Below are positions 17,337 through 25,249 of a stretch of DNA of 64,000 bases, one piece after another. The stretch covers positions 99,455 through 163,454 of the forward strand of contig CAZZFS010000001.1 in the NCBI GenBank assembly GCA_964653805.1, written 5' to 3'. The notes beneath the pieces are model-generated. The model was not told where the DNA came from, made no database searches, and saw only the letters and a program-made list of their open reading frames with translations. The DNA comes from CAG-465 sp964653805. GTDB lineage: Bacteria > Bacillota > Clostridia > TANB77 > CAG-465. Positions within the stretch are counted from its first letter, which is position 1. Each line of letters starts with the position of its first letter. The position numbers and the translations under genes were made by a program.

Positions 17337-19274
17337 ATGAAAAATAAACTAATGAAGATGAAAAGAGAATTTAAACCATTTTTAATAGCCTATATATTAT
17401 TTGATATAATAATTATAGGCTCTTTGGTTGTTAGTGCATCAAGTATTCCAGAAGGTACAACAAATAGTTTTAAACAATTTGAACATATTTTTCAAAATAT
17501 TGTACCAAATATGATTAATTTTAAATTTATAACTGCTATATTTGTAGACTTTTTTAAATTTGTAAATTATTCGTTTTGGACTTTTGTAGCCACAATAGTA
17601 CTATTTATTGTTTGGAAAATAAAAATGGGTGGCGGTAGTGAGTACGAAGGTAAAGAAAGTGGATCAAGTGATTGGAGTAAAAGTGGCGAAGAATATTCAA
17701 AATTAGAAGATGGCAGTGAAGTTTTAAATAAAAAAGAAGGTTTTATTTTAAGTACAAAACATTACTTAAATACAGATTTACGAAAAGTTAAAATAAATAA
17801 AAATATACTTGTTTTTGGTGGATCTGGTACTGGTAAATCAGCATGTTATATAAAACCAAATATATTACAATGTTTAGGTTCTTATGTTATAACAGATCCA
17901 AAAGGTGAGTTATATAGAGAAACAGCTAATTTTTTAAAAGCACAAGGATATAAAGTAAGAGCTTTTAATTTAGTAGATGCAGAATTTAGTGATAAATATA
18001 ATCCTTTAGCACATATAAAAGATCATTCAGATATTGATACGATAGCTCATAGTATTATTGAAGGTGGTGGTGAAGGTAAATCTTCAGATCCATTTTGGGA
18101 TAACACAGCTAAAATGCTTTTAAAAGCTTGTATATATTATGTTATATCTGTATTGCCAGAAGAAGAACAAAATTTATCTAGTTGTTTAAATATAGTAAGA
18201 GCAGGTGGATCAGATGATTCAGTTTTAGATAGATTATTTATTGATGAATTAACACCAGAACATCCAGGTAGAAAAGAATATGAGGGAATTAGATTTGGTG
18301 CTGATAAAACAAAACAAAGTATAGCAATATCTTTAGTTTCTAAATTATCACATTTTGATACACCAAATATAAAGAAAATAACAACAACTAATGACATAGA
18401 TTTTCAAGAATTAGGTAATGAAAAAACAGCTATATTTGTAATAACTCCAGCTGATCACAGTACTTATGATTATATATTAACAATATTTTTTAGTCAGTTA
18501 TTGCAAACACTATATGCACAAGCAAATAAAAATGGTGGAACATTAAGAAATCAAGTTTATTTATTATTAGATGAATTTGCAAATATTGGACAAATACCTG
18601 ATTTCAATAGAAAATTAAGTACAACTAGAAGTTTAGGTATAAGTGTATCAATTATAGTACAAAGTTTGGATCAATTAGAAGGACTATATAAAGATACGTA
18701 TGAAAATATATTAGGTAACTGTGATACGCAAATATTTTTAGGAAGTCAATCATTAAAAACTTGTGAATATTTTTCAAAAAGTTTAGGACAAAAAACAATT
18801 AAATTTCATTCTGTTTCTGTTACAGAAGCAAAAGGAGATGGTGATAAACCAAGTAAATCTAAAAGTGAACAAAGACAAGGTAGAGATTTAATGACAGTTG
18901 ATGAATTAAAAAGAATGCCTTTTGATGAAGAAATTATATTAGTTAGAGGTTTAAAACCAATAAGAACAAAGAAAGCATGGTATTTTAAATATCATCCATT
19001 AAAAGATATTATAGGTAATTATTTAATAAAAGATCATACTCAAATGCCAAGACCAAAACCAGTTGAAGTAAAAACTATGGATGTTGAGAAACATATAGAA
19101 GAAAGAGTTAATTTGGCAAAAAAAATGATACAAGAAAAAGAAGAAATCAAAGAAAAAGCTAAAAATAAAGTTGAAGAAAAAATATCTTTGAAAGAACAAG
19201 AAGAAAACTTTGATTTACAAGCAGAATTAGAAAAAAAATTTAATGAATTATTTGGTGAAACAGATAATCATTAA
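17337..19274 (+). CDS. VirD4/TraG-type conjugal coupling ATPase
   Basis: A 645-residue protein. Two N-terminal membrane segments (about 14-35 and 80-97), then the motor: Walker A GGSGTGKSA (~161-169), KGELYRETANFLKAQGY, SDPFWDNTAKMLLKA, Walker B LLLDEFANIGQIPDF (~407-421) and a sensor IIVQSLDQLEGLY. These are hallmarks of VirD4-like proteins of Tn1549-type integrative elements, which bring the relaxase-DNA complex to the T4SS channel. A charged helical tail (560-645) is added. AGAGG precedes the ATG. No relaxase or VirB4 gene is visible in this window. Confidence 0.9.
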   Translation: MKNKLMKMKREFKPFLIAYILFDIIIIGSLVVSASSIPEGTTNSFKQFEHIFQNIVPNMINFKFITAIFVDFFKFVNYSFWTFVATIVLFIVWKIKMGGGSEYEGKESGSSDWSKSGEEYSKLEDGSEVLNKKEGFILSTKHYLNTDLRKVKINKNILVFGGSGTGKSACYIKPNILQCLGSYVITDPKGELYRETANFLKAQGYKVRAFNLVDAEFSDKYNPLAHIKDHSDIDTIAHSIIEGGGEGKSSDPFWDNTAKMLLKACIYYVISVLPEEEQNLSSCLNIVRAGGSDDSVLDRLFIDELTPEHPGRKEYEGIRFGADKTKQSIAISLVSKLSHFDTPNIKKITTTNDIDFQELGNEKTAIFVITPADHSTYDYILTIFFSQLLQTLYAQANKNGGTLRNQVYLLLDEFANIGQIPDFNRKLSTTRSLGISVSIIVQSLDQLEGLYKDTYENILGNCDTQIFLGSQSLKTCEYFSKSLGQKTIKFHSVSVTEAKGDGDKPSKSKSEQRQGRDLMTVDELKRMPFDEEIILVRGLKPIRTKKAWYFKYHPLKDIIGNYLIKDHTQMPRPKPVEVKTMDVEKHIEERVNLAKKMIQEKEEIKEKAKNKVEEKISLKEQEENFDLQAELEKKFNELFGETDNH

Positions 19275-19281
19275 AAGTAAT

Positions 19282-19315
19282 AAAAAAACAACAATATATT
19301 TTGTTGTTTTTTTTT
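19282..19315 (+). terminator. Rho-independent terminator after VirD4 gene
   Basis: AAAAAAACAACA (19282-19293) / TGTTGTTTTTTT (19302-19313), T tail. Confidence 0.8.
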
Positions 19316-19332
19316 ATTTAATATAGTATAAT
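19304..19332 (+). promoter_or_regulatory. Promoter of the gene at 19357
   Basis: TTGTTT (19304-19309), 17 bp, TATAAT (19327-19332). The -35 lies in the 3' arm of the preceding terminator. Confidence 0.55.
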
Positions 19333-19356
19333 AATATTATAATTTTGGAGGTTGTA

Positions 19357-20106
19357 ATGAAAAAGAGGAGAAATATTAGTATTATTATAGTTATAATTGT
19401 ATCATTAGCTTTAATAATCGGTATAAGTATTAAATTATTAGATAATACAGGTAAAATAAATCAAGGTAATTATAGATTAAATGATATGGTTATAACTTCA
19501 AAGATTGAAGCTATAGAATCAAAATCAGCAAAAGAAACTACAACAAGCACAGATACTACAGCTACAAATACTGATACAACTACAGCTAATGCTGAAAAAA
19601 CTAATATAAATAAATTAAATTTTGATTTATCACAAAAAAACACGATAGATTTACTTATTACAAAAGATATAGAAGCTAAAGAAGTATATATAAATAATGT
19701 TTCTTTAAGTGAACCTTCAAAAAAAGGTGAAATACTTTTAAGTATAAATGGCGAAAATCAAACAATTGATTCATCAAAAAAAGATATAACTTTAAAAGAA
19801 AAAGATGATCAATATTATCTTGAAATAAAAATTGAAAATAATAATTTTGTTAAAGAAGCTAAAATTCCAGAAGGTACAAATAAAATATCTCTTGATGGAA
19901 CAATACTTGATATTTTAAATATAAAATTAAGCGATATTGCACTTGAACTAAGATTTGATTTAAATATAGTAGACTCATCAGGTAAAAATAACGTTTGTAA
20001 ATTAAAATTTAAAATGCCAACAGAAGCTTTAATTACAGAAGGTATAAGCGTTACAAGAGAAGATAAAACTAATTATATATTTTCATTAAGAGAAAATAAT
20101 AATTAA
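19357..20106 (+). CDS. Membrane-anchored protein with Thr-rich linker
   Basis: A 249-residue protein: one N-terminal membrane segment (residues ~6-27), a Thr/Ser/Ala/Asp linker (around residues 60-82, repeated T-T and D-T), and an exported domain of probable beta structure (KEVYINNVSLSEPSKKGEIL and LSDIALELRFDLNIVDSSG). GGAGG is five bases from ATG 19357, which replaces an upstream TTG. The family is not recognised. Its orientation and terminator context suggest a single-gene unit. Confidence 0.65.
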   Translation: MKKRRNISIIIVIIVSLALIIGISIKLLDNTGKINQGNYRLNDMVITSKIEAIESKSAKETTTSTDTTATNTDTTTANAEKTNINKLNFDLSQKNTIDLLITKDIEAKEVYINNVSLSEPSKKGEILLSINGENQTIDSSKKDITLKEKDDQYYLEIKIENNNFVKEAKIPEGTNKISLDGTILDILNIKLSDIALELRFDLNIVDSSGKNNVCKLKFKMPTEALITEGISVTREDKTNYIFSLRENNN

Positions 20107-20161
20107 TAAAATATGTATTTTATATTAAAGATGATATATGAATAAATAAAATAATAAACTA

Positions 20162-20190
20162 TTGATTTTTAGAGTTAAATAGTGTATAAT
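20162..20190 (+). promoter_or_regulatory. Promoter of SRP RNA and perhaps dnaX-ybaB-recR
   Basis: TTGATT (20162-20167), 17 bp, TATAAT (20185-20190); predicted start at the 5' end of the RNA. Confidence 0.75.
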
Positions 20191-20194
20191 TAAG

Positions 20195-20286
20195 GCACCA
20201 CTAAACGATAGAGTACTGCAAACCTTGTCAGATCCGGAAGGAAGCAGCAATACGCATCATACTCTATGTGTTTAGTGGATTTTTTA
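20195..20286 (+). ncRNA. ffs: Signal recognition particle RNA, small bacterial type
   Basis: A ~85-nt hairpin: CCACTAAAC (20198-20206) pairs with GTTTAGTGG (20271-20279), and the tip carries the conserved SRP core CCTTGTCAG...GGAAGGAAGCAGCAATA, the Ffh-binding asymmetric loop. There is no Alu domain, so it is the 4.5S type. T run at 20281-20285 acts as terminator. It lies just ahead of dnaX, as in many Clostridia. Confidence 0.95.
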
Positions 20287-20298
20287 TGAGGTGATAAA

Positions 20299-21891
20299 AT
20301 GTCATACATAGCATTATATAGAAAATATAGACCTATAACTTTTAGTGAAATTGTAGGGCAAGAAAATGTTACAAAAGTTTTAAAAAATCAAATAAAATCA
20401 AATAAAATTTCTCACGCATATATTTTTAGTGGTAGTAGAGGAACCGGGAAAACCAGTGCTGCAAAAGTTTTTTCAAGGGCAATAAACTGTTTAAATATAG
20501 TAGATGGTGAACCTTGTAATGAATGTAGTGTTTGTAAAAGTATAATAGAAGGTAATATGACTGATGTTATAGAAATGGACGCTGCTTCAAATAATAGTGT
20601 TGAAAACATTAGACAAATAAGGCAAGAGGTAGTTTATGCTACAATAGATGTAAAATATAGAGTATATATAATAGATGAAGTACACATGCTAACAACAAGT
20701 GCTTTTAATGCATTACTTAAAACATTAGAAGAACCACCAAAAAATGTTGTGTTTATATTAGCTACAACAGAACAGCATAAGATACCAGTTACGATACTCT
20801 CTAGATGCTTGAAATTTGATTTTAACAGAGTTTCTAACCAAGATATAATAATGAGACTAGAATACGTATTAAAAGAAGAAAAAATCGAATATGAACAAGA
20901 AGCATTAGAATATATAGCTAAGCTTGCTGATGGAGCATTAAGAGATGCTTTAAGTATTTTAGATAGATGTTTAAGTGAATCAAAAGAAATACTTAAATAT
21001 GAAAATATAGTTGAAATAGTAGGTGCGATTGATAAAAATTTAATAAAAGAATTAACAGAAAGCATATATGAATTTAAATCAAATGACGCTTTAAAAATAA
21101 TAGATGGAGTAATACGAAAAGGTAAAGATTTAAGACAATTAGTTTTGCAAGTTACAGAATCATTTTTAGATGTTTTAACAAATGAGAATGTAGATGAAAG
21201 TAAAAATAAAAAAAGAACTATTCAAATAATAGATAGATTATCTAAATTAGATAATGATCTAAAACAAACAACAAAACCAGAAATTGTTTTAAAAGCTACA
21301 ATTGTAGAACTATGTAATTTAAAAACTACAATTCAAATAGATAATTTAAATTCTCAAGATGGAAATCAAAATATAAATTCAAATAATGAATATATAGAAG
21401 CATTAAATAAAAAGATAGAAAATTTAGAAAAAACTGTAGGAGAACTTAAGAATCAAAGAAATACACAAACTAATTTTTCTACTAATGCAAGTGTTCAAAA
21501 TAGTAGCTCGCAACAAATTAAACAAAACAATACCTCTAAAACAAATAATTTGAATAATTTAGATGTTGATTCACTTAATGAATTTGAAGCTGTTGATGAA
21601 TTTAAAAAAGAAATAGTACAAAGAGGTAAATTAAAAGCTTTTTCAGCTTTAGCAGGTGCAAAAATATATAATTTAGAAAATAATATTTTAATTACTACAG
21701 AAAATAAATTTGCATATAATATATTAAGATTAGATGAAACAATAACTTCTATTGCAGAGGTTTTTAGAGATAAATATAATATACAAAAGCAAATAAATAT
21801 AAATTTAAAAAATAGTAATGAACAAACACAAAGTAATAAAATAGAAGAAGTTTTAAAAAAAAATGATGTAAAATATACAAATATGGATTGA
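20299..21891 (+). CDS. dnaX: DNA polymerase III subunit gamma/tau
   Basis: A 530-residue clamp-loader ATPase. Starts MSYIALYRKYRPITFSEIVG; Walker A GSRGTGKTS (~45-53), zinc cysteines C..CNECSVC (~62-80), Walker B IIDEVHML, sensor 1 LATTEQHK and SRC arginine finger. Domain III and an Asn/Gln-rich linker (~350-410) precede a tau-like C-terminal region (FKKEIVQRGKLKAFSALAG). It loads the beta clamp on primed DNA. GAGGTGA precedes the ATG. First protein gene of the dnaX-ybaB-recR operon. No sign of a programmed frameshift giving a short gamma form was noticed. Confidence 0.96.
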   Translation: MSYIALYRKYRPITFSEIVGQENVTKVLKNQIKSNKISHAYIFSGSRGTGKTSAAKVFSRAINCLNIVDGEPCNECSVCKSIIEGNMTDVIEMDAASNNSVENIRQIRQEVVYATIDVKYRVYIIDEVHMLTTSAFNALLKTLEEPPKNVVFILATTEQHKIPVTILSRCLKFDFNRVSNQDIIMRLEYVLKEEKIEYEQEALEYIAKLADGALRDALSILDRCLSESKEILKYENIVEIVGAIDKNLIKELTESIYEFKSNDALKIIDGVIRKGKDLRQLVLQVTESFLDVLTNENVDESKNKKRTIQIIDRLSKLDNDLKQTTKPEIVLKATIVELCNLKTTIQIDNLNSQDGNQNINSNNEYIEALNKKIENLEKTVGELKNQRNTQTNFSTNASVQNSSSQQIKQNNTSKTNNLNNLDVDSLNEFEAVDEFKKEIVQRGKLKAFSALAGAKIYNLENNILITTENKFAYNILRLDETITSIAEVFRDKYNIQKQININLKNSNEQTQSNKIEEVLKKNDVKYTNMD

Positions 21892-21955
21892 AAAAAATAA
21901 ATAAATATAGTATACTAATTAACATGATTTAAATATGAAAGGTAGGATGAAAAAA

Positions 21956-22291
21956 ATGGGTAAATTTGGAGGATTTCCAGGCGGCGGAGGCATGGGTAAT
22001 ATGCAAAATTTAGTAAAACAAGCAAAAAAAATGCAAGAGGATATGCAAAAAAAACAAGCTGAAGTAGCTTCTAAAGAAATAGAAACTTCTGCAGGTGGCG
22101 GTGCTGTTATAGTAAGAGCTACTGGAGATAAAGTTATAAAAGAAATTATAATAAAACCTGAAGTTGTGGATGCAAATGATATTGAAATGTTACAAGATTT
22201 AGTTCTTAGCGCTGTAAATGAAGCATTAAATAAAGCAGATACAATGATGCAATCTCAACTTGGTGATTTTAATGTTCCAGGATTATTTTAG
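21956..22291 (+). CDS. ybaB: YbaB/EbfC nucleoid-associated protein
   Basis: A 111-residue protein starting MGKFGGFPGGGGMGNMQNL, then the family helix VKQAKKMQEDMQKKQAEVAS and the beta core GGGAVIVRATGDKVIKEIII, VLSAVNEALNKA. It forms DNA-binding dimers of tweezer shape. In-frame ATGs at 21935 and 21947 are alternative starts; 21956 fits the family's N-terminus and has AGG nine bases upstream. Position between dnaX and recR is the classical arrangement. Confidence 0.92.
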   Translation: MGKFGGFPGGGGMGNMQNLVKQAKKMQEDMQKKQAEVASKEIETSAGGGAVIVRATGDKVIKEIIIKPEVVDANDIEMLQDLVLSAVNEALNKADTMMQSQLGDFNVPGLF

Positions 22292-22299
22292 GCTATAAT

Positions 22300-22893
22300 A
22301 TGTATTCAGAAACTGTAAAAAAATTAATAAATCAGTTTGAAAAATTACCTGGAATAGGTCATAAAACAGCAGTAAGGTTAGCATTTCATATTTTAGAAAC
22401 ATCTTTAGAAGATGTTGAAGAAATGTCTAAAGTGTTAATAGAAGCTAAACAAAAAGTTAAATTTTGTTCACAATGTTTCAATTTAACGGAAGAAGATCCT
22501 TGCAATATATGTTCTAATACAAAAAGAGATGAATCAATACTTTGTGTTGTTGAAGGTGTAAAAGATGTAATTGCAATGGAAAGAACTCATGAATTTAGAG
22601 GTAAATACCATGTATTGCATGGTTCAATATCTCCAATGAATAATAAAACAGCTGGTGATATAAAAATAAAAGAATTATTAGAAAGATTAAAAGATGATGC
22701 TATAAAAGAAGTTATATTAGCAACAAATCCTACAGTAGAAGGAGAAGCAACTGCAATGTATATATCAAGACTTATTAAACCACTTGGTATAAGTGTTACT
22801 AGAATAGCACATGGTATACCAGTAGGTGGAGATTTAGAATATACAGATGAAATAACTTTAATAAAAGCATTAGAAGGTAGAAGACAATTTTAA
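22300..22893 (+). CDS. recR: Recombination mediator RecR
   Basis: A 197-residue protein: helix-hairpin-helix LINQFEKLPGIGHKTAVRL at the N-terminus, zinc cluster CSQC...CNIC (~residues 56-72), and a Toprim domain (CVVEGVKDVIAMERT, then ATNPTVEGEATAMYI). RecR with RecO/RecF loads RecA on gapped DNA. The start is eight bases after the ybaB stop, suggesting coupling. Ends at a shared convergent terminator. Confidence 0.96.
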   Translation: MYSETVKKLINQFEKLPGIGHKTAVRLAFHILETSLEDVEEMSKVLIEAKQKVKFCSQCFNLTEEDPCNICSNTKRDESILCVVEGVKDVIAMERTHEFRGKYHVLHGSISPMNNKTAGDIKIKELLERLKDDAIKEVILATNPTVEGEATAMYISRLIKPLGISVTRIAHGIPVGGDLEYTDEITLIKALEGRRQF

Positions 22894-22929
22894 AAAAAAT
22901 ATAAATAATATTTTATAATATATAAAGAC

Positions 22930-22970
22930 AAAAATAGTATAGATTCATAATTTGAATCTATACTATTTTT
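22930..22970. terminator. Bidirectional terminator between recR and dut
   Basis: 18-bp stem AAAAATAGTATAGATTCA (22930-22947) / TGAATCTATACTATTTTT (22953-22970). Confidence 0.87.
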
Positions 22971-22975
22971 ATTTG

Positions 22976-23494
22976 TTATTTACCTGTACTACCAATTCCG
23001 CCAAGTCTTTCACCACTTGCATTATCGTTATCAGTAATTAAGAATTTTTGAAAATAAGCTTGTCCAATTCTATCACCTTTTTTTATTGTAATATCAGTTG
23101 GGAAAAAGTTATAAAATTGAAATATAATGTTTCCATCATTATCAGGATTTTCATAATAATCACATTCAAATATTCCAATTGAATTAGACATTACAAGACC
23201 TACTTTAGAAGGTCCAGAACTTCTATTTGCTATTGTCATAACTTCATCTTCTTGGAAATATGCTTTTATACCAGTAAATACTTTAGTTGGTTTTATATCA
23301 AAATTCTCACTACTTTCTTTTGAAAAGAAAGGCAAGTTTTTAAAAACTGATTTCCATATAGAAGGTATAACTATATCTTCTGGTGCACAGAAATCATATC
23401 CAACAGAATTTTTTGTACTTCTAACTGGTAATATTAAATTTTTATCTTCATATCCTTTACAAATTTCAAATCCTCTAGTTTTTTTTGTATTCAT
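22976..23494 (-). CDS. dut: dUTP diphosphatase (trimeric dUTPase family)
   Basis: A 172-residue enzyme hydrolysing dUTP to dUMP, keeping uracil out of DNA and feeding dTMP synthesis. Family motifs are visible: VGYDFCAPEDIVI (motif 1), NRSSGPSKVGLVMSNSIGIF then CDYYEN (motifs 2-3), KKGDRIGQAYFQKF (motif 4) and a glycine-rich end RLGGIGSTGK (motif 5). It is about 25 residues longer than typical, due to insertions after motif 1 and in the DYYENPDNDG region. AAAGGAG precedes the ATG. Confidence 0.87.
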   Translation of the reverse strand: MNTKKTRGFEICKGYEDKNLILPVRSTKNSVGYDFCAPEDIVIPSIWKSVFKNLPFFSKESSENFDIKPTKVFTGIKAYFQEDEVMTIANRSSGPSKVGLVMSNSIGIFECDYYENPDNDGNIIFQFYNFFPTDITIKKGDRIGQAYFQKFLITDNDNASGERLGGIGSTGK

Positions 23495-23549
23495 AATATT
23501 TTGTTCTCCTTTTAGCTATAATTTTTAGAAAATATAAAAAGTTAAATAA

Positions 23550-24434
23550 TTAATTTATATTTTCTAAACGACTTATTCTATCCTCTATAGGAGGATGTGT
23601 TGAAAATAAACTATTTTGTTTTTTATCTTTGCTTTTTGCTTTTAATGGATTTACTATGTACATGTGAGCAGTTGCTTTATTTGCGCTTTCTAAAGGACTA
23701 CTGATTTCAGATAATTTTTGTAAAGCTGAAATTAATCCTTCTGGATTTCTAGTCATTTCAACAGAACTAGCATCAGCTAAATATTCTCTTTTTCTTGATA
23801 CAGCAAGCTGTATCATTGTAGAAAATATAGGTGAAAGTATTAAGAATACTAAACCTATTAAGAGAACAATAGGATTGCTATTTTTATTATCAGAACCTCT
23901 AAAAAATATTGCTCTAGTTGCAATGTCAGATAAAATAACTATAAATCCTACAAAAACAGATATTACAGTGGATAATAAAATATCATAATTTTTTATATGA
24001 GATAATTCGTGAGCCATAACTCCTTCTAATTCATATTTATTCATTTTTTCTATTAATCCAGTTGTAAAACAGATTACTGCATTTTCAGGATTCCTACCAG
24101 TTGCAAAAGCATTTGGTGAAGGATCGTCAATTACATATAACTTTGGTCTTGGTAAACCAGAAGCAATACATAAATTATCTAATATTGAACTAAGTAATTT
24201 ATCTTGTTCTTCTGTAGCTGGTCTTGCATTAGAAATACCAAGAACTATTTTATCACAATTATAGTATGAAATAAATGCTGAAAAACTAGCAAATATAATT
24301 GCAATAACAGCTGCAAAAGCACCTAAATCAAAAGCTACACAAATAAAATAAGTTGCTAACATTACTATTAATATAAATAAAGAAATAATAAAATAAGAAT
24401 TTATTTTATTATCTCTAACTGATTTTAATATCAT
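23550..24434 (-). CDS. htpX: HtpX-like membrane zinc metalloprotease
   Basis: A 294-residue M48 peptidase. Two N-terminal membrane segments (about 15-60), zinc motif HELSH (in MAHELSHIKNYD, near residue 140), two further membrane segments (~157-180 and 190-215), then the third ligand in RKREYLADA and the terminal FSTHPPIEDRI. It is expected to degrade misfolded membrane proteins. It starts five bases after lemA, the usual lemA-htpX pair. Confidence 0.93.
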   Translation of the reverse strand: MILKSVRDNKINSYFIISLFILIVMLATYFICVAFDLGAFAAVIAIIFASFSAFISYYNCDKIVLGISNARPATEEQDKLLSSILDNLCIASGLPRPKLYVIDDPSPNAFATGRNPENAVICFTTGLIEKMNKYELEGVMAHELSHIKNYDILLSTVISVFVGFIVILSDIATRAIFFRGSDNKNSNPIVLLIGLVFLILSPIFSTMIQLAVSRKREYLADASSVEMTRNPEGLISALQKLSEISSPLESANKATAHMYIVNPLKAKSKDKKQNSLFSTHPPIEDRISRLENIN

Positions 24435-24439
24435 AACGA

Positions 24440-25000
24440 TTAATCCTTACTAAAATCAACAGCTACAGCTTCTTTTTGAGCAGCTTCTGTTATTTCGAAG
24501 AATTTTTCTTCTGTAAAATTAAACATTTTCGCAAAAATATTTCCTGGGAATGTCATTATAGCTGTATTGTACATTTGAACAGTATCATTATAAAATTGTC
24601 TAGAGTATGCAATTTTATCTTCAGTTGAAGAAAGTTCCACTTGAAGTGCAGCAAAATTTTCGTTTGCTTTTAAATCAGGGTAAGCTTCTGCAACAGCAAA
24701 TAAAGATTTTAAAGTTCCAGTTAAAGCATTGTTTGCTTCAGCTTTAGAACCTACATCAGAAGCATTTGAATAGTTGTTTCTAGCTTCAATAACTTCTCTT
24801 AATGTGTTTTCTTCATGTACCATATATCCTTTTACTGTTTCTACTAGATTTGGTATAAGATCAAATCTTCTTTTTAATTGGGTATCAATTTGCGCCCACG
24901 CATTTTTTACTCTCATTTTTAATTGTACTAAATTGTTGTATAAAGCAATTACTAAAAAAATAAGAATTGCAATTATTCCTAAAATAATCCAAAATGTCAT
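24440..25000 (-). CDS. lemA: LemA family protein
   Basis: A 186-residue protein: one N-terminal membrane segment (residues ~2-22), then the helical LemA signature NNLVQLKMRVKNAWAQIDTQ, RRFDLIPNLVETVKGYMVHE and a late YNTAIMTFPGNIFAKMF. Function unclear in general; usually paired with HtpX. ATG 25000 is chosen because AAGGAAGG sits at the more upstream in-frame ATG (25021) and serves as its Shine-Dalgarno. Confidence 0.93.
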   Translation of the reverse strand: MTFWIILGIIAILIFLVIALYNNLVQLKMRVKNAWAQIDTQLKRRFDLIPNLVETVKGYMVHEENTLREVIEARNNYSNASDVGSKAEANNALTGTLKSLFAVAEAYPDLKANENFAALQVELSSTEDKIAYSRQFYNDTVQMYNTAIMTFPGNIFAKMFNFTEEKFFEITEAAQKEAVAVDFSKD

Positions 25001-25046
25001 AAATATACACCTTCCTTTCATATATCATTTGATAATGTACTTCTAT

Positions 25047-25075
25047 ATTTTAACATGTAAATAAAATATATGCAA
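25047..25075 (-). promoter_or_regulatory. Promoter of lemA-htpX
   Basis: Minus strand: TTGCAT (25075-25070), 17 bp, TAAAAT (25052-25047). The rest of 25076-25180 is A-rich and shows nothing. Confidence 0.5.
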
Positions 25076-25181
25076 TATATTGGGTGAAAAATTTAGAGAA
25101 ATTATATTGAAAATAAAAATAAAAAATATTAATAAAATAAAAATAAAAAATAGAGTTTTTATATAGAAAATTAACTAAATA

Positions 25182-25210
25182 TTGATAAAAATAAAATTAT
25201 ATGCTAGAAT
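25182..25210 (+). promoter_or_regulatory. Promoter of the gene at 25250
   Basis: TTGATA (25182-25187), 17 bp, TAGAAT (25205-25210). Confidence 0.6.
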
Positions 25211-25249
25211 AGAATTGTAATATAAAACAAAAGAAAAAGTGGTGGTAAA

